DNA from: Lachnoclostridium sp.
GTDB lineage: Bacteria > Bacillota_A > Clostridia > Lachnospirales > Lachnospiraceae
Assembly (NCBI GenBank): GCA_015057755.1
Contig: SVDR01000087.1
Location: 1-7,475, forward strand
Direction: 5' to 3'
Length of the DNA stretch: 7,475 nt
Of this stretch, positions 1 through 6,257 are shown one piece after another; position 1 is the first letter of the stretch, and the number at the start of each line of letters is the position of its first letter. The position numbers were made by a program, and so were the translations under genes. Below the pieces are notes generated by a model that searched no databases, was not told the origin of the DNA, and was given only the letters and a program-made list of their open reading frames with translations.

Positions 1-1
1 G

Positions 2-343
2 GATGATCCAGACACACCGGACGATCCAGATACTCCAGACACACCGGATACGCCGGACGATCCAGATACTCCAGACAATCCAGATACGCCGGATGATCCA
101 GACACACCGGACAATCCAGATACTCCAGACACACCGGATACTCCAGACAATCCAGATACGCCGGATGATCCAGACACACCGGACGATCCAGATACTCCAG
201 ACACACCGGATACGCCGGACGATCCAGATACTCCAGACAATCCAGATACGCCGGATGATCCAGACACACCGGACGATCCAGATACTCCAGACACACCGGA
301 TACTCCAGACAATCCAGATACGCCGGACGATCCAGATACTCCA
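2..343 (+). repeat. Tandem array of 38 Asp-X-Pro codon triplets (9-bp unit, 90-bp higher-order unit)
   Basis: Every ninth base repeats a GAY-NNN-CCN pattern encoding D-T-P, D-D-P or D-N-P. The middle residues follow a higher-order order: DTDTTTDTNT (2-91), DTNTTTNT (92-163), DTDTTTDTNT (164-253), DTDTTTNTDT (254-343). The blocks at 2-91 and 164-253 are identical base for base over 90 nt by my reading, which points to recent unequal recombination or slippage. The array is in frame with the surface protein and probably forms an extended, acidic, proline-rich stalk that crosses the cell wall. It probably continues to the left of the window. Confidence 0.93.
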
Positions 344-2041
344 GATATTACCACAGGCTGGATTACAGACGAAAATGGCGATTTCTATTTCTACGATGAA
401 GCTGGTCAGTTAGTAACAGAACAGTGGATTGATAAAGACGGCGAGGAAGTTTTTGTTAATGAAACCGGTAAGATGATCGTAAAAGGCATTATTGGCTGGG
501 GCGATGCATGGTACTATGTAGAAGGCGGTCATAAGGTAATCAATGGTACTGCTGAGATTAACGGGAAGACATATCAGACAGATGAAAACGGTATTCTGAT
601 CGGATATCCAGAAGCTGATGAAGGTATCAGAGGCTGGTATGAAGATGAAAACGGTGACTGGTACTTCTATGACGATCTTGGCCAGATGGTTGCAGAGGAA
701 TGGATCGAAAGAGACGGTAAAGAATACTGGCTTGGCGAAGACGGAAAGATGGTAGTGTCTGACTGGGTTGAAGTGAAAGACAAATTCTATTATGTTGATT
801 CTTCCGGTGCAAAGGTTGTAGGTAAGTGGAAAGAGATTAATAATAAGTGGTATTACTTCAACGATAAAGGCGCAATGCAGTCCAATAAGTGGATCAACGG
901 CACTTTCTGGGTGAAAGAAGACGGCACAATGGCTGAAAACGGCTGGGCAAAAGCCGGCGAATACTGGTACTTCTTCGATGAAGATGGTTACTTTGTAAAA
1001 AATCAGTGGATCACAGATAAGCATGGTTCTTTCTGGGTTGGTTCTGATGGTAAGATGGCAACATCCCAGTGGATTGAGAAGGACGGCGATAAAGTTTATG
1101 TTGACGCAGAAGGAAATATCATCAAGGATACAATCCTTACACTGGATGGTAAAAAGTACTTTATTGATTCTGATGGATATTGCGTAAAGAGCAGCATCGT
1201 AGTAGTTGATGGTGTACAGTATTACACAGATAAAAATGGTGTTATTGTCGCACCGTATTATGAAGATGACGACGATGACGACGACGATGACGACGATTAT
1301 GTAGCTCCGTCTCAGCCAGAAGAAAAACCGTCCACAGATACTACAGATACTCCGGAGGTTCAGGGTCCGGCAGCTCAGGGTCCGGCAGCTCAGACTCCGT
1401 CTGTTCAGGCTCCGACAGGTCCGAATGATCCGGGTGAAACAACTGTAGATGAACAGAAGGGCCAGGTAAACAGTGTAACTGGTGTCGTTGTTGGTGCAAC
1501 AAACGGTACAGCGGATGATGGTCTCAGCCACTGGCAGGGAACAACAACAGAAGATGGTACAACAAGCTGGAAGATGCAGTATGCTGATGGCTCTTACGCA
1601 GCAGGTACAATTGTAACAGACGAAGCAGGAAACCAGCAGGAGCAGGTTGCATGGGAGAAAGTTTCCGGTTCCTGGTATGCGTTCGGTGCTGATGGTGTTG
1701 CAAAAGACGGCTGGGTAAAAGATGTTCAGTCTGATAAATGGTATCTGATCGATATCAACAGCGGTATGCAGACTGGCTGGCAGACAGATGAGACGACTGG
1801 TAAGACATATTTCCTTGATGAGGAAAGCGGTGCGATGAAGACTGGTTGGCATGCAGATGCCAATACTGGTTCCTGGTATTATCTCGATGAAGAAAGCGGC
1901 GAGATGAAGACTGGCTGGGTTCAGACAGATGATGGCAAGTGGTATTACCTGAATCCGAGCAATGGTGCAATGTATGCAAATCAGAGAACTCCGGATGGTT
2001 ACTTTGTAAATGCAAACGGTGAGTGGGTTCCAGGCGTATAA
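2..2041 (+). CDS. Cell-wall-binding repeat surface protein, 5' truncated by the window
   Basis: The frame is open from base 2 to the TAA at 2039-2041, giving 679 residues with no start in the window, so the N-terminus (presumably with a signal peptide) lies to the left. Order by partial-protein residue: 1-114 is an Asp-X-Pro array; about 119-418 is a series of roughly 20-residue aromatic/Gly modules of the type W-x-x-x-x-G-x-W-Y-Y/F-x-x-x-x-G-x-M (cell-wall/choline-binding-like repeats, some degenerate); 422-432 is eleven Asp; 433 to about 485 is a Pro/Gln/Thr/Ala linker with a duplicated QGPAA unit; about 500-679 holds a second repeat block with better-conserved TGW-x-x-D-x-G-x-WYYL modules. 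No LPXTG or C-terminal membrane anchor is seen, so attachment is probably non-covalent through the repeats. Known family role: binding to wall polymers at the cell surface. The activity of the missing N-terminal part is unknown, so adhesin, hydrolase or structural protein all remain possible. A strong terminator follows 32 bases after the stop, so it is transcribed alone or as the last gene of an operon. Confidence 0.9.
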   Translation, partial: DDPDTPDDPDTPDTPDTPDDPDTPDNPDTPDDPDTPDNPDTPDTPDTPDNPDTPDDPDTPDDPDTPDTPDTPDDPDTPDNPDTPDDPDTPDDPDTPDTPDTPDNPDTPDDPDTPDITTGWITDENGDFYFYDEAGQLVTEQWIDKDGEEVFVNETGKMIVKGIIGWGDAWYYVEGGHKVINGTAEINGKTYQTDENGILIGYPEADEGIRGWYEDENGDWYFYDDLGQMVAEEWIERDGKEYWLGEDGKMVVSDWVEVKDKFYYVDSSGAKVVGKWKEINNKWYYFNDKGAMQSNKWINGTFWVKEDGTMAENGWAKAGEYWYFFDEDGYFVKNQWITDKHGSFWVGSDGKMATSQWIEKDGDKVYVDAEGNIIKDTILTLDGKKYFIDSDGYCVKSSIVVVDGVQYYTDKNGVIVAPYYEDDDDDDDDDDDYVAPSQPEEKPSTDTTDTPEVQGPAAQGPAAQTPSVQAPTGPNDPGETTVDEQKGQVNSVTGVVVGATNGTADDGLSHWQGTTTEDGTTSWKMQYADGSYAAGTIVTDEAGNQQEQVAWEKVSGSWYAFGADGVAKDGWVKDVQSDKWYLIDINSGMQTGWQTDETTGKTYFLDEESGAMKTGWHADANTGSWYYLDEESGEMKTGWVQTDDGKWYYLNPSNGAMYANQRTPDGYFVNANGEWVPGV
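1265..1297 (+). repeat. Poly-aspartate codon run (11 Asp) inside the surface protein
   Basis: Eleven consecutive GAT/GAC codons sit between the two cell-wall-binding repeat blocks. The mixed codons argue against simple single-codon slippage. The run probably acts as a charged hinge or a weak divalent-cation-binding segment; that role is inference. Confidence 0.85.
1361..1390 (+). repeat. Two perfect 15-bp direct repeats encoding QGPAA
   Basis: The unit CAGGGTCCGGCAGCT occurs at 1361-1375 and again at 1376-1390, in frame, within the Pro/Gln linker of the surface protein. A third, diverged copy (QTPSV) follows. This is typical low-complexity linker expansion. Confidence 0.8.
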
Positions 2042-2072
2042 GCACAAAAAATGTGATACTATAATTGAAATT

Positions 2073-2105
2073 GAGTCCGGGGATAGCAATATCCCCGGCT
2101 CTTTT
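2073..2105 (+). terminator. Intrinsic terminator of the surface protein gene
   Basis: A perfect 9-bp stem CCGGGGATA/TATCCCCGG (2077-2085 with 2090-2098) encloses a GCAA tetraloop of the stable GNRA type. It is extended at the base by GAG/CTC across a one-base bulge and followed by TTTT. It starts 32 bases after the stop codon. Confidence 0.92.
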
Positions 2106-2147
2106 CAGGTTTCAAGAGAGGCTATGCGGAAAACTATGTTAAGAATT

Positions 2148-2184
2148 AAGAATGCTGCTTCGGATGTATATTCTTTGTTTTTTT
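2148..2184 (+). terminator. Possible weak second hairpin with a T-run
   Basis: AAGAAT (2148-2153) can pair with ATTCTT (2170-2175) across a 16-base loop, and a TGTTTTTTT tract follows. The stem is short and AT-only, so it would be a weak backup terminator at best. It may be chance in an AT-rich spacer. Confidence 0.25.
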
Positions 2185-2186
2185 GA

Positions 2187-2215
2187 TTGACAAATGAGTG
2201 CAAATGAGATATTCT
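2187..2215 (+). promoter_or_regulatory. Sigma-A-type promoter for the riboswitch-mntP unit
   Basis: A consensus -35 TTGACA (2187-2192), a 17-bp spacer and a -10 TATTCT (2210-2215, 4 of 6 matches) predict a transcript start near 2222, about ten bases before the riboswitch P1 helix. Position and spacing agree well with the downstream RNA element. Confidence 0.8.
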
Positions 2216-2228
2216 TTAAAAGCAATCT

Positions 2229-2332
2229 ATACCAGATTAAGGGAGTAGTCGGCATCGGGATGATTCGATGCAGCGTTGTCAACATACTGGAGTTGATCCT
2301 GGCTTCGCTTGAAATGATGAGACTGATCTGTC
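2229..2332 (+). promoter_or_regulatory. yybP-ykoY manganese riboswitch
   Basis: The leader carries hallmark elements of this family: GGGAGTAG (2241-2248) just inside P1, the GTCAACATAC segment (2278-2287), and the TGAAATGATGAGAC segment just before the 3' strand of P1. P1 forms from CAGATTA (2233-2239) with TGATCTG (2324-2330), seven pairs including one G-U. An internal hairpin GCATCG/CGATGC (2252-2257 with 2266-2271) forms one arm of the aptamer. Known family role: it binds Mn2+ at the junction of two docked helices and controls Mn2+ exporters. The next gene is mntP, which matches. The P1 3' strand lies inside the following terminator, so metal binding should favour read-through. Confidence 0.93.
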
Positions 2333-2357
2333 CAAGGGGACAGGTGGGTCTTTTTTT
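2321..2357 (+). terminator. Riboswitch expression-platform terminator
   Basis: GACTGATCTGTCC (2321-2333) pairs with GGACAGGTGGGTC (2338-2350) over an AAGG loop, with one G-G mismatch and a few G-U pairs, followed by seven Ts (2351-2357). Bases 2324-2330 are also the 3' strand of riboswitch P1, so terminator and aptamer are mutually exclusive. This predicts termination at low Mn2+ and mntP expression at high Mn2+. Confidence 0.9.
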
Positions 2358-2466
2358 GTGCGACAGGAAACAAAAGGGATAAGAACCCCGAAAGGCAGAC
2401 TGGTATGATTCGCCCGGTATCCGGTGCGTTTATTATATGTTTTTACGTTTTAGGAGGATATTCAGT

Positions 2467-3030
2467 ATGAGTTTAGCTGAACTTTTTGTTATTGCCGTGG
2501 GACTTTCTATGGATGCATTTGCAGTATCTGTATGTAAGGGACTTTCTGTACCGAAAATGAAACTGAGTCATGCACTCACTTGTGGCGTATATTTTGGCGG
2601 ATTCCAGGGTTTGATGCCGTTGATCGGTTATCTTCTTGGAAGTCAGTTTGAAGAGGCAATCGTTAGCATTGACCACTGGGTAGCATTTGTGCTTCTTGGA
2701 CTCATTGGTTTCAATATGATCAAAGAATCCAGAGAAGAGGGCTGTGAGGAAATGGATGGCTCCTTTGGTGTAAAAGCAATGATCCCGCTTGCTGTTGCGA
2801 CAAGTATTGATGCACTTGCAATCGGTGTTACATTTGCATTCCTGCGTGTAAATATCTTCTGGGCAGTTGTTTTCATTGGAGTGATCACATTTACCCTGTC
2901 TTCCATCGGTGTAAAGGTTGGAAATGTATTTGGTGTGAGATTTAAGTCCAAAGCAGAATTTGCAGGTGGTTTGATTCTGATTCTTATGGGAACAAAGATT
3001 TTACTGGAGCATCTGGGATTCTGGTTTTAA
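2467..3030 (+). CDS. mntP: Manganese efflux pump MntP
   Basis: A 187-residue polytopic membrane protein of the MntP/YebN family (DUF204), which exports Mn2+ from the cytoplasm; family members are close to 188 residues. Two related half-repeats are visible: S-M-D-A-F-A-V-S near residues 14-21 and S-I-D-A-L-A-I-G near 113-120. They place conserved membrane Asp at D16 and D115. Both halves carry Gly-rich helices ([15 protein letters not shown] near 44-58 and GGLILILMG near 167-175). About six membrane segments are expected. The start ATG at 2467 is chosen because AGGAGG (2452-2457) lies nine bases upstream and family proteins begin with the membrane segment. An in-frame ATG ten codons earlier (2437) would overlap this ribosome binding site. 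The gene is controlled by the upstream Mn2+ riboswitch and ends before a strong bidirectional terminator, so it is probably monocistronic. Confidence 0.95.
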   Translation: MSLAELFVIAVGLSMDAFAVSVCKGLSVPKMKLSHALTCGVYFGGFQGLMPLIGYLLGSQFEEAIVSIDHWVAFVLLGLIGFNMIKESREEGCEEMDGSFGVKAMIPLAVATSIDALAIGVTFAFLRVNIFWAVVFIGVITFTLSSIGVKVGNVFGVRFKSKAEFAGGLILILMGTKILLEHLGFWF

Positions 3031-3052
3031 GAAAATATAATTTGGTATAAAG

Positions 3053-3094
3053 AAAAGGCTGAAAATCGGTGTCAGAACTGATTTTCAGCCTTTT
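3053..3094. terminator. Bidirectional terminator between convergent mntP and the ABC operon
   Basis: An 18-bp stem, 3053-3070 with 3077-3094, contains one G-T wobble around a six-base loop. It begins with AAAA and ends with TTTT, so both transcripts end in U-rich tails. It lies 22 bases after the mntP stop and about 85 bases after the end of the minus-strand ATPase gene, so it can serve both. Confidence 0.9.
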
Positions 3095-3178
3095 GTGTTT
3101 TTGTAGATTATATCATTTGATTCATGTAATCTGAGAGAATCGAGCAAGCTTGGATATCGAAGCGTGTGATTCAGAAAG

Positions 3179-3832
3179 CTAGTTAGCAGGTAAGGTAATA
3201 TGTTCCGCATTCAGCAGATTTGCATCTTCTTCATGATGTGTGGAAAATAAAAGAAGTTTTCCGCTTGTAAATTCCAAAATCAGATCAATGGCTTTTTGTT
3301 TGGTTTCGCTATCCAGCCCGGTAAATGGCTCGTCCATGATGATAAAATCAGACGGAGCGAGAATGGCCCGGAGGATGGCGGTTCGCCGTTTCATTCCGCC
3401 GGAAAATTCATGGACCGGTTTGGACATCGCTTCCGGAGGAAGCAGGCGAAGCAAAACAGAGGTCAATTCTTCGTTTGTATAATAACGTCCGGTTACAAAT
3501 CGTAGATTTTCCAGTGCTGTATATCCCTCAAGAAGGCGGTCTTCCTGGAAAACTGCCGAGAGACGTATCGCGTCCAGACCATCGATATGTCCGGAATCTG
3601 CTGCTTCCAAACCAAGAAGAATTCGAAAAAGCGTGGTTTTTCCGGCACCGGATGGAGCCATAAGACAATAGCTGCGGCCTAGTGTAAGTGTGAGGGACAG
3701 ATTTTTGAGAATCTGTTCTTCGCCGTAGGATTTTGACAGATGTTCGATTCGGATCTCGCCGGATTTGGGTACAGAGGAAGCTGGAAGAAGCTTGGATTTT
3801 TCAAGATTGTTATTCGGATGGTTCTTCTTCAT
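3179..3832 (-). CDS. ABC transporter ATP-binding protein (nitrate/sulfonate/taurine-type importer)
   Basis: A 217-residue nucleotide-binding subunit. Motifs by residue: Walker A 59-67 (APSGAGKTT, with K65), Q-loop Q96 in VFQEDRLLEG, signature 143-147 (FSGGM, followed by KRR), Walker B 163-168 (FIIMDE, catalytic E168), D-loop GLD near 172-174, switch His H199 in STHHEED. The first Gly of Walker A is Ala and the signature is FSGGM rather than LSGGQ; both changes are conservative. The protein is somewhat shorter than typical TauB/SsuB proteins (about 240-260 residues), with the C-terminus ending soon after the switch His. The start ATG at 3832 overlaps the end of the permease gene by 23 bases, with AGGAG twelve bases upstream, implying translational coupling. 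It energises the importer made with the upstream permease and lipoprotein. The substrate is unknown; SsuB/TauB/ThiZ-like assignments cannot be separated by eye. Confidence 0.92.
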   Translation of the reverse strand: MKKNHPNNNLEKSKLLPASSVPKSGEIRIEHLSKSYGEEQILKNLSLTLTLGRSYCLMAPSGAGKTTLFRILLGLEAADSGHIDGLDAIRLSAVFQEDRLLEGYTALENLRFVTGRYYTNEELTSVLLRLLPPEAMSKPVHEFSGGMKRRTAILRAILAPSDFIIMDEPFTGLDSETKQKAIDLILEFTSGKLLLFSTHHEEDANLLNAEHITLPAN

Positions 3833-4589
3833 GCCTGTTTATCACTCCTTTCCCTGCGGCCATTCGAAGCAGTAGCAAAAATACTTTTTCAAATAAAACA
3901 CTGACGCAGATAATTACAACAGTCCATGCAAATAATTCGGCAATGCTTAAATAAATCTTGGACATATACAGGCCTTCGCCGATGGAACCTTCCGGAACAC
4001 CGATGACTTCGGCAGCAATGCCGGATTTAAAGCCCATGCCTAAGGCTGTTTTCATTGCGCTGGCAAGATACGGATAGAGAGCCACACGGTAGATGGACAT
4101 GGCACGGCGCCACAAAGGAACACGGAAAATTTTTGCCATTTCCAACAGCTTGGGGTCAGTACTTTTTAAGCCGGCCAGTGTGTTCACATGAATCATCGGA
4201 TAAACGACGATAAAGGAGATAAACACGGACAGATTTTCGGAGCCGGTCCAGATCAAAGCTAAAATTACAAAAGAAGCTACCGGGATGGATTTCATAAAGT
4301 GGATCGGCGGTGCCAGAAAGTCATTGATGATTGGTTTCCAGTATCCCAGGGTACCGGTCAATAGTCCGGCAAAAAAAGCAATGAAAAATCCCAAACTGAT
4401 TCGTGCAAAAGAGAACCAGATGGATCCCCAGAAAACAGGAGAAAATATCAGCCCGGAGAGAGCTTTCAGAGTATCTGCGGGGCTGACCAGAAGTATGTGA
4501 TTGTCAATGCGCATCGCACCAATCTGCCAGAGAAGCAGCCAGAAAGCGAGAATGATACATTGCTTTGTCCATGTGGGGAGTTGTTTCAT
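3810..4589 (-). CDS. ABC transporter permease (SsuC/TauC-like, BPD-transport inner membrane component)
   Basis: A 259-residue membrane subunit with about six hydrophobic segments (roughly 9-27, 57-82, 100-114, 118-137, 178-196 and 217-241). The cytoplasmic coupling (EAA-type) loop is visible near residues 149-173: L-E-M-A-K-I-F-R-V-P, then R-V-A-L-Y-P-Y-L, the segment that docks on the ATPase. The family imports small organic molecules such as sulfonates, taurine or thiamine precursors. I choose the ATG at 4589-4587 because AAGGAG lies ten bases upstream and the first membrane helix begins soon after. The frame extends 38 codons further upstream but has no ribosome binding site there and is not membrane-like. 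The gene is separated from the binding protein by a 233-base gap containing a terminator, and overlaps the ATPase gene at its 3' end. Confidence 0.92.
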   Translation of the reverse strand: MKQLPTWTKQCIILAFWLLLWQIGAMRIDNHILLVSPADTLKALSGLIFSPVFWGSIWFSFARISLGFFIAFFAGLLTGTLGYWKPIINDFLAPPIHFMKSIPVASFVILALIWTGSENLSVFISFIVVYPMIHVNTLAGLKSTDPKLLEMAKIFRVPLWRRAMSIYRVALYPYLASAMKTALGMGFKSGIAAEVIGVPEGSIGEGLYMSKIYLSIAELFAWTVVIICVSVLFEKVFLLLLRMAAGKGVINRHEEEPSE

Positions 4590-4701
4590 TGAAAATTTGC
4601 TCCTTTTTGTACAAGTAGAATCTATGGTCGGTATGGATACGTTGTATATTTGGCAGCCATATGAAACACCCCTCGGACGTTTCCTTGGCATACGCGGCAA
4701 C

Positions 4702-4738
4702 AAAAACGGGGCGGCCGGGATTTTTCCTTGCCACCCCG
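4702..4738 (-). terminator. Intra-operon intrinsic terminator between binding protein and permease
   Basis: Read on the minus strand, CGGGGTGGC (4738-4730) pairs with GCCGCCCCG (4715-4707) over a 14-base loop, nine pairs with one G-U, followed by five Ts (4706-4702). It should end a fraction of transcripts after the binding-protein gene. That would give more lipoprotein than membrane subunits, a common arrangement in importers. Confidence 0.75.
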
Positions 4739-4770
4739 ATTTTATTTTTTAAAGGATCGGTTTTTGTTTT

Positions 4771-4802
4771 GCAAAATGCCGGATTGAAGCCGGAACATTT
4801 GC
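4771..4802 (-). other. Stem-loop just after the binding-protein gene
   Basis: On the minus strand GCAAATG-TT-CCGG can pair with CCGG-CATTTTGC around a seven-base loop, with small bulges. No T-run follows, so it is more likely a 3'-end stabilising hairpin that protects the lipoprotein message than a terminator. Confidence 0.5.
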
Positions 4803-4822
4803 ATATTCGGTTATGGATCGGA

Positions 4823-5923
4823 CTACTGCGGAATGTAGTAGAATGCATCCTCCGGAAGTGCACCGCCGACAGATGCCGGGTTCTGCTCAAAGAGTACATT
4901 CAGATATCCGCTTAATGCTTCTTTCATTTCTTCTCCATCAATGTATTCCACATTACAGAATGGAAGCGCTTTTTTCGCGATCGGTGCTTTTGCAACGATA
5001 CCCTGGGCTGCGATCAGTTCTGCGGCTGCATCCAGATCAGTCTCTGTGAACTCAATAGATGCTTCATGTTCCTCGAGGAAAATATCAACAAGGTCGCTAT
5101 GTTCCTCTAAGAATGCTTTGTTTACGATGGTAGCACCTGTCACAAGACGGCTGCCTCCTTCTTCCGGCTGGAAGCTGTCCCAGAGTGCAGCGAGATCCAT
5201 GATCATAGCCAGTTTGTCGTTCTGTGCCATAGCAGCAGTTACGAACGGCTGCGGGAGAAGACCGATAGCATTCGGATCCTCTGCAAGAACGGAAGCAACT
5301 TCTGTTGCCTCGGATTTGAATTCCAGAGTTACGTCATCTTCAGAAAGTCCGGCAGCAGAGAGAACGTAGCGGAGAGAATAATCCGGAGTTGTTCCTTTGC
5401 CCGGAAGGTATACGGTTTTGCCTTTTAACTGATCAACAGAAGTGATGGAAGTATCACCGGATACCAGATAAAGGACGCCGAGAGTATTGATGTCGATAAC
5501 TGCTACATTACCGTTTGTTTTGTTATAAAGAACGCTTGCAACGTTTGCCGGAAGAAGTGCGATATCCACTTTTCCGCCTGCAACGAGAGCAGTCAGCTCG
5601 TCTGCAGCAGTTACCATTGTAAATTCATAGTCATTTTTGCTTGTGCCATTGGCATCCTCATCAATGAGCTTTACAAGACCCATGGTAGTCGGGCCCTTTA
5701 ATCCGCCGACACGAATTGTGATGTCCTCATCTTCCGTTGCGGACGGTGTTTCGGCAACCGTTGTTTCCGGGGCAGCAGTTGTCTCTGCAGCAGTCGTTTC
5801 AACAACGGCTTCTGTTGCAGCTGTTGTCTGAGCTGCAGTGGTTTCGACCGGTTTTGCGGAACAGCCTGTTAACATAGACATGCCAAGGGCAGTCGCTACA
5901 AATAAGGATAACATTTTTTTCAT
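4823..5923 (-). CDS. ABC transporter substrate-binding lipoprotein (NMT1/SsuA-like)
   Basis: A 366-residue secreted lipoprotein. Residues 1-20 are a lipoprotein signal peptide (KK, hydrophobic core, lipobox L-T-G-C) with C21 as the lipidated residue. Residues about 24-65 form a low-complexity Thr/Ala/Glu tether. From about residue 68 (ITIRVGGLKGPTTMG) a periplasmic-binding-protein type II fold follows, resembling the NMT1/SsuA/TauA group: D-I-A-L-L-P-A-N near the first hinge, then L-K-G-K-T-V-Y-L-P-G-K-G-T-T and G-L-L-P-Q-P-F-V. The start ATG at 5923 has AGGAGG nine bases upstream. It lies 24 bases after the TM1266-like gene in the same operon, and the permease and ATPase follow. It captures the importer's substrate at the cell surface. 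Relatives bind sulfonates, taurine, pyrimidine or other small ligands, so the substrate cannot be read from this sequence. Divergent linkage to a hydrogenase hints at something needed for that enzyme (inference). Confidence 0.92.
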   Translation of the reverse strand: MKKMLSLFVATALGMSMLTGCSAKPVETTAAQTTAATEAVVETTAAETTAAPETTVAETPSATEDEDITIRVGGLKGPTTMGLVKLIDEDANGTSKNDYEFTMVTAADELTALVAGGKVDIALLPANVASVLYNKTNGNVAVIDINTLGVLYLVSGDTSITSVDQLKGKTVYLPGKGTTPDYSLRYVLSAAGLSEDDVTLEFKSEATEVASVLAEDPNAIGLLPQPFVTAAMAQNDKLAMIMDLAALWDSFQPEEGGSRLVTGATIVNKAFLEEHSDLVDIFLEEHEASIEFTETDLDAAAELIAAQGIVAKAPIAKKALPFCNVEYIDGEEMKEALSGYLNVLFEQNPASVGGALPEDAFYYIPQ

Positions 5924-5947
5924 AATTACAGTCCTCCTGAATGATCA

Positions 5948-6196
5948 TTAATTCTGTTTTGAATAAATTGTTTTCGTGCTCACACCTTCAAGCATACCCA
6001 ATTTTCCGGAAAGACTGCTGATCTTGTTCATCGGTGCGTCCATAACAACGCTGATGATGGAAATGCCTTTTTCACGGTACGGCACGCCCATGCGGCCGAT
6101 GATGTAGGAACTGAATTCATGGAGCAGGGAGTTCATTTTCTCAACAGACTCCGGATTTTCAATAATAATTCCGATCAATGCAACTCTTGTTTCCAT
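5948..6196 (-). CDS. TM1266-type iron-only hydrogenase system putative regulator
   Basis: An 82-residue single-domain protein matching the small TM1266 family, named for Thermotoga maritima, where the gene lies beside H-cluster maturation genes. Visible family features: RVALIGIIIENPESVEKMN at the N-terminus, the central YIIGRMGVPYREKGISIISVV segment, and GKLGMLEGVSTKT near the C-terminus. The predicted fold is a ferredoxin-like beta-alpha-beta unit similar to ACT or NikR C-terminal ligand-binding domains. There is no DNA-binding ribbon-helix-helix or helix-turn-helix, so the name 'regulator' is a family label and direct DNA binding is unlikely from this chain alone. The start ATG has GGAGGG seven bases upstream. 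It is the first gene of the ABC operon, directly after a leader with an intrinsic terminator, and faces away from the [FeFe] hydrogenase gene, which supports a hydrogenase-linked role. Confidence 0.9.
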   Translation of the reverse strand: METRVALIGIIIENPESVEKMNSLLHEFSSYIIGRMGVPYREKGISIISVVMDAPMNKISSLSGKLGMLEGVSTKTIYSKQN

Positions 6197-6214
6197 AATT
6201 CAACCCTCCATTGT

Positions 6215-6257
6215 AAAAAAATAAGCCGGGTACGCACCACAAAAGAGCATACCGGCT
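6215..6257 (-). terminator. Leader terminator upstream of the TM1266-type gene
   Basis: On the minus strand AGCCGGTATGC (6257-6247) pairs with GCGTACCCGGCT (6235-6224), eleven pairs with one bulged C and one G-U, around an 11-base loop. The tract TTATTTTTTT (6224-6215) follows. It ends only 18 bases before the start codon, so transcription of the whole operon must pass it. That marks conditional attenuation rather than the end of a gene. Confidence 0.87.

Noticed and set aside
2..343. CRISPR-like appearance of the short repeats
   Set aside because: Units are contiguous 9-bp coding triplets with no unique spacers, in frame with a surface protein.
3..413. Shifted-frame ORF with Ile-Gln-Thr/Leu repeats
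   Set aside because: It is the +1 shadow of the Asp-X-Pro array; 9-bp periodicity keeps any frame free of stops. The gene's true frame continues past it to 2041.
410..2089. A 559-codon open frame on the minus strand covering most of the surface protein gene
   Set aside because: It is codon-aligned with the sense gene. Its stops would arise only from TTA, CTA or TCA codons in the sense strand, which this gene does not use after base 410. The conceptual product is Cys/Ile-rich without a recognisable domain, while the sense strand has clear cell-wall-binding repeats.
2194..2382. A 62-codon ORF upstream of mntP
   Set aside because: It lies over the Mn2+ riboswitch and its terminator, starts before the predicted transcript start and has no ribosome binding site.
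3106..3135. Possible hairpin AGATTA...TAATCT after the bidirectional terminator
   Set aside because: Only six AT-rich pairs around a long loop with no T-run; likely chance.
4590..4703. 38-codon N-terminal extension of the permease
   Set aside because: No ribosome binding site precedes the upstream start, the extension is basic and not family-like, and AAGGAG sits ten bases before the internal ATG at 4589.
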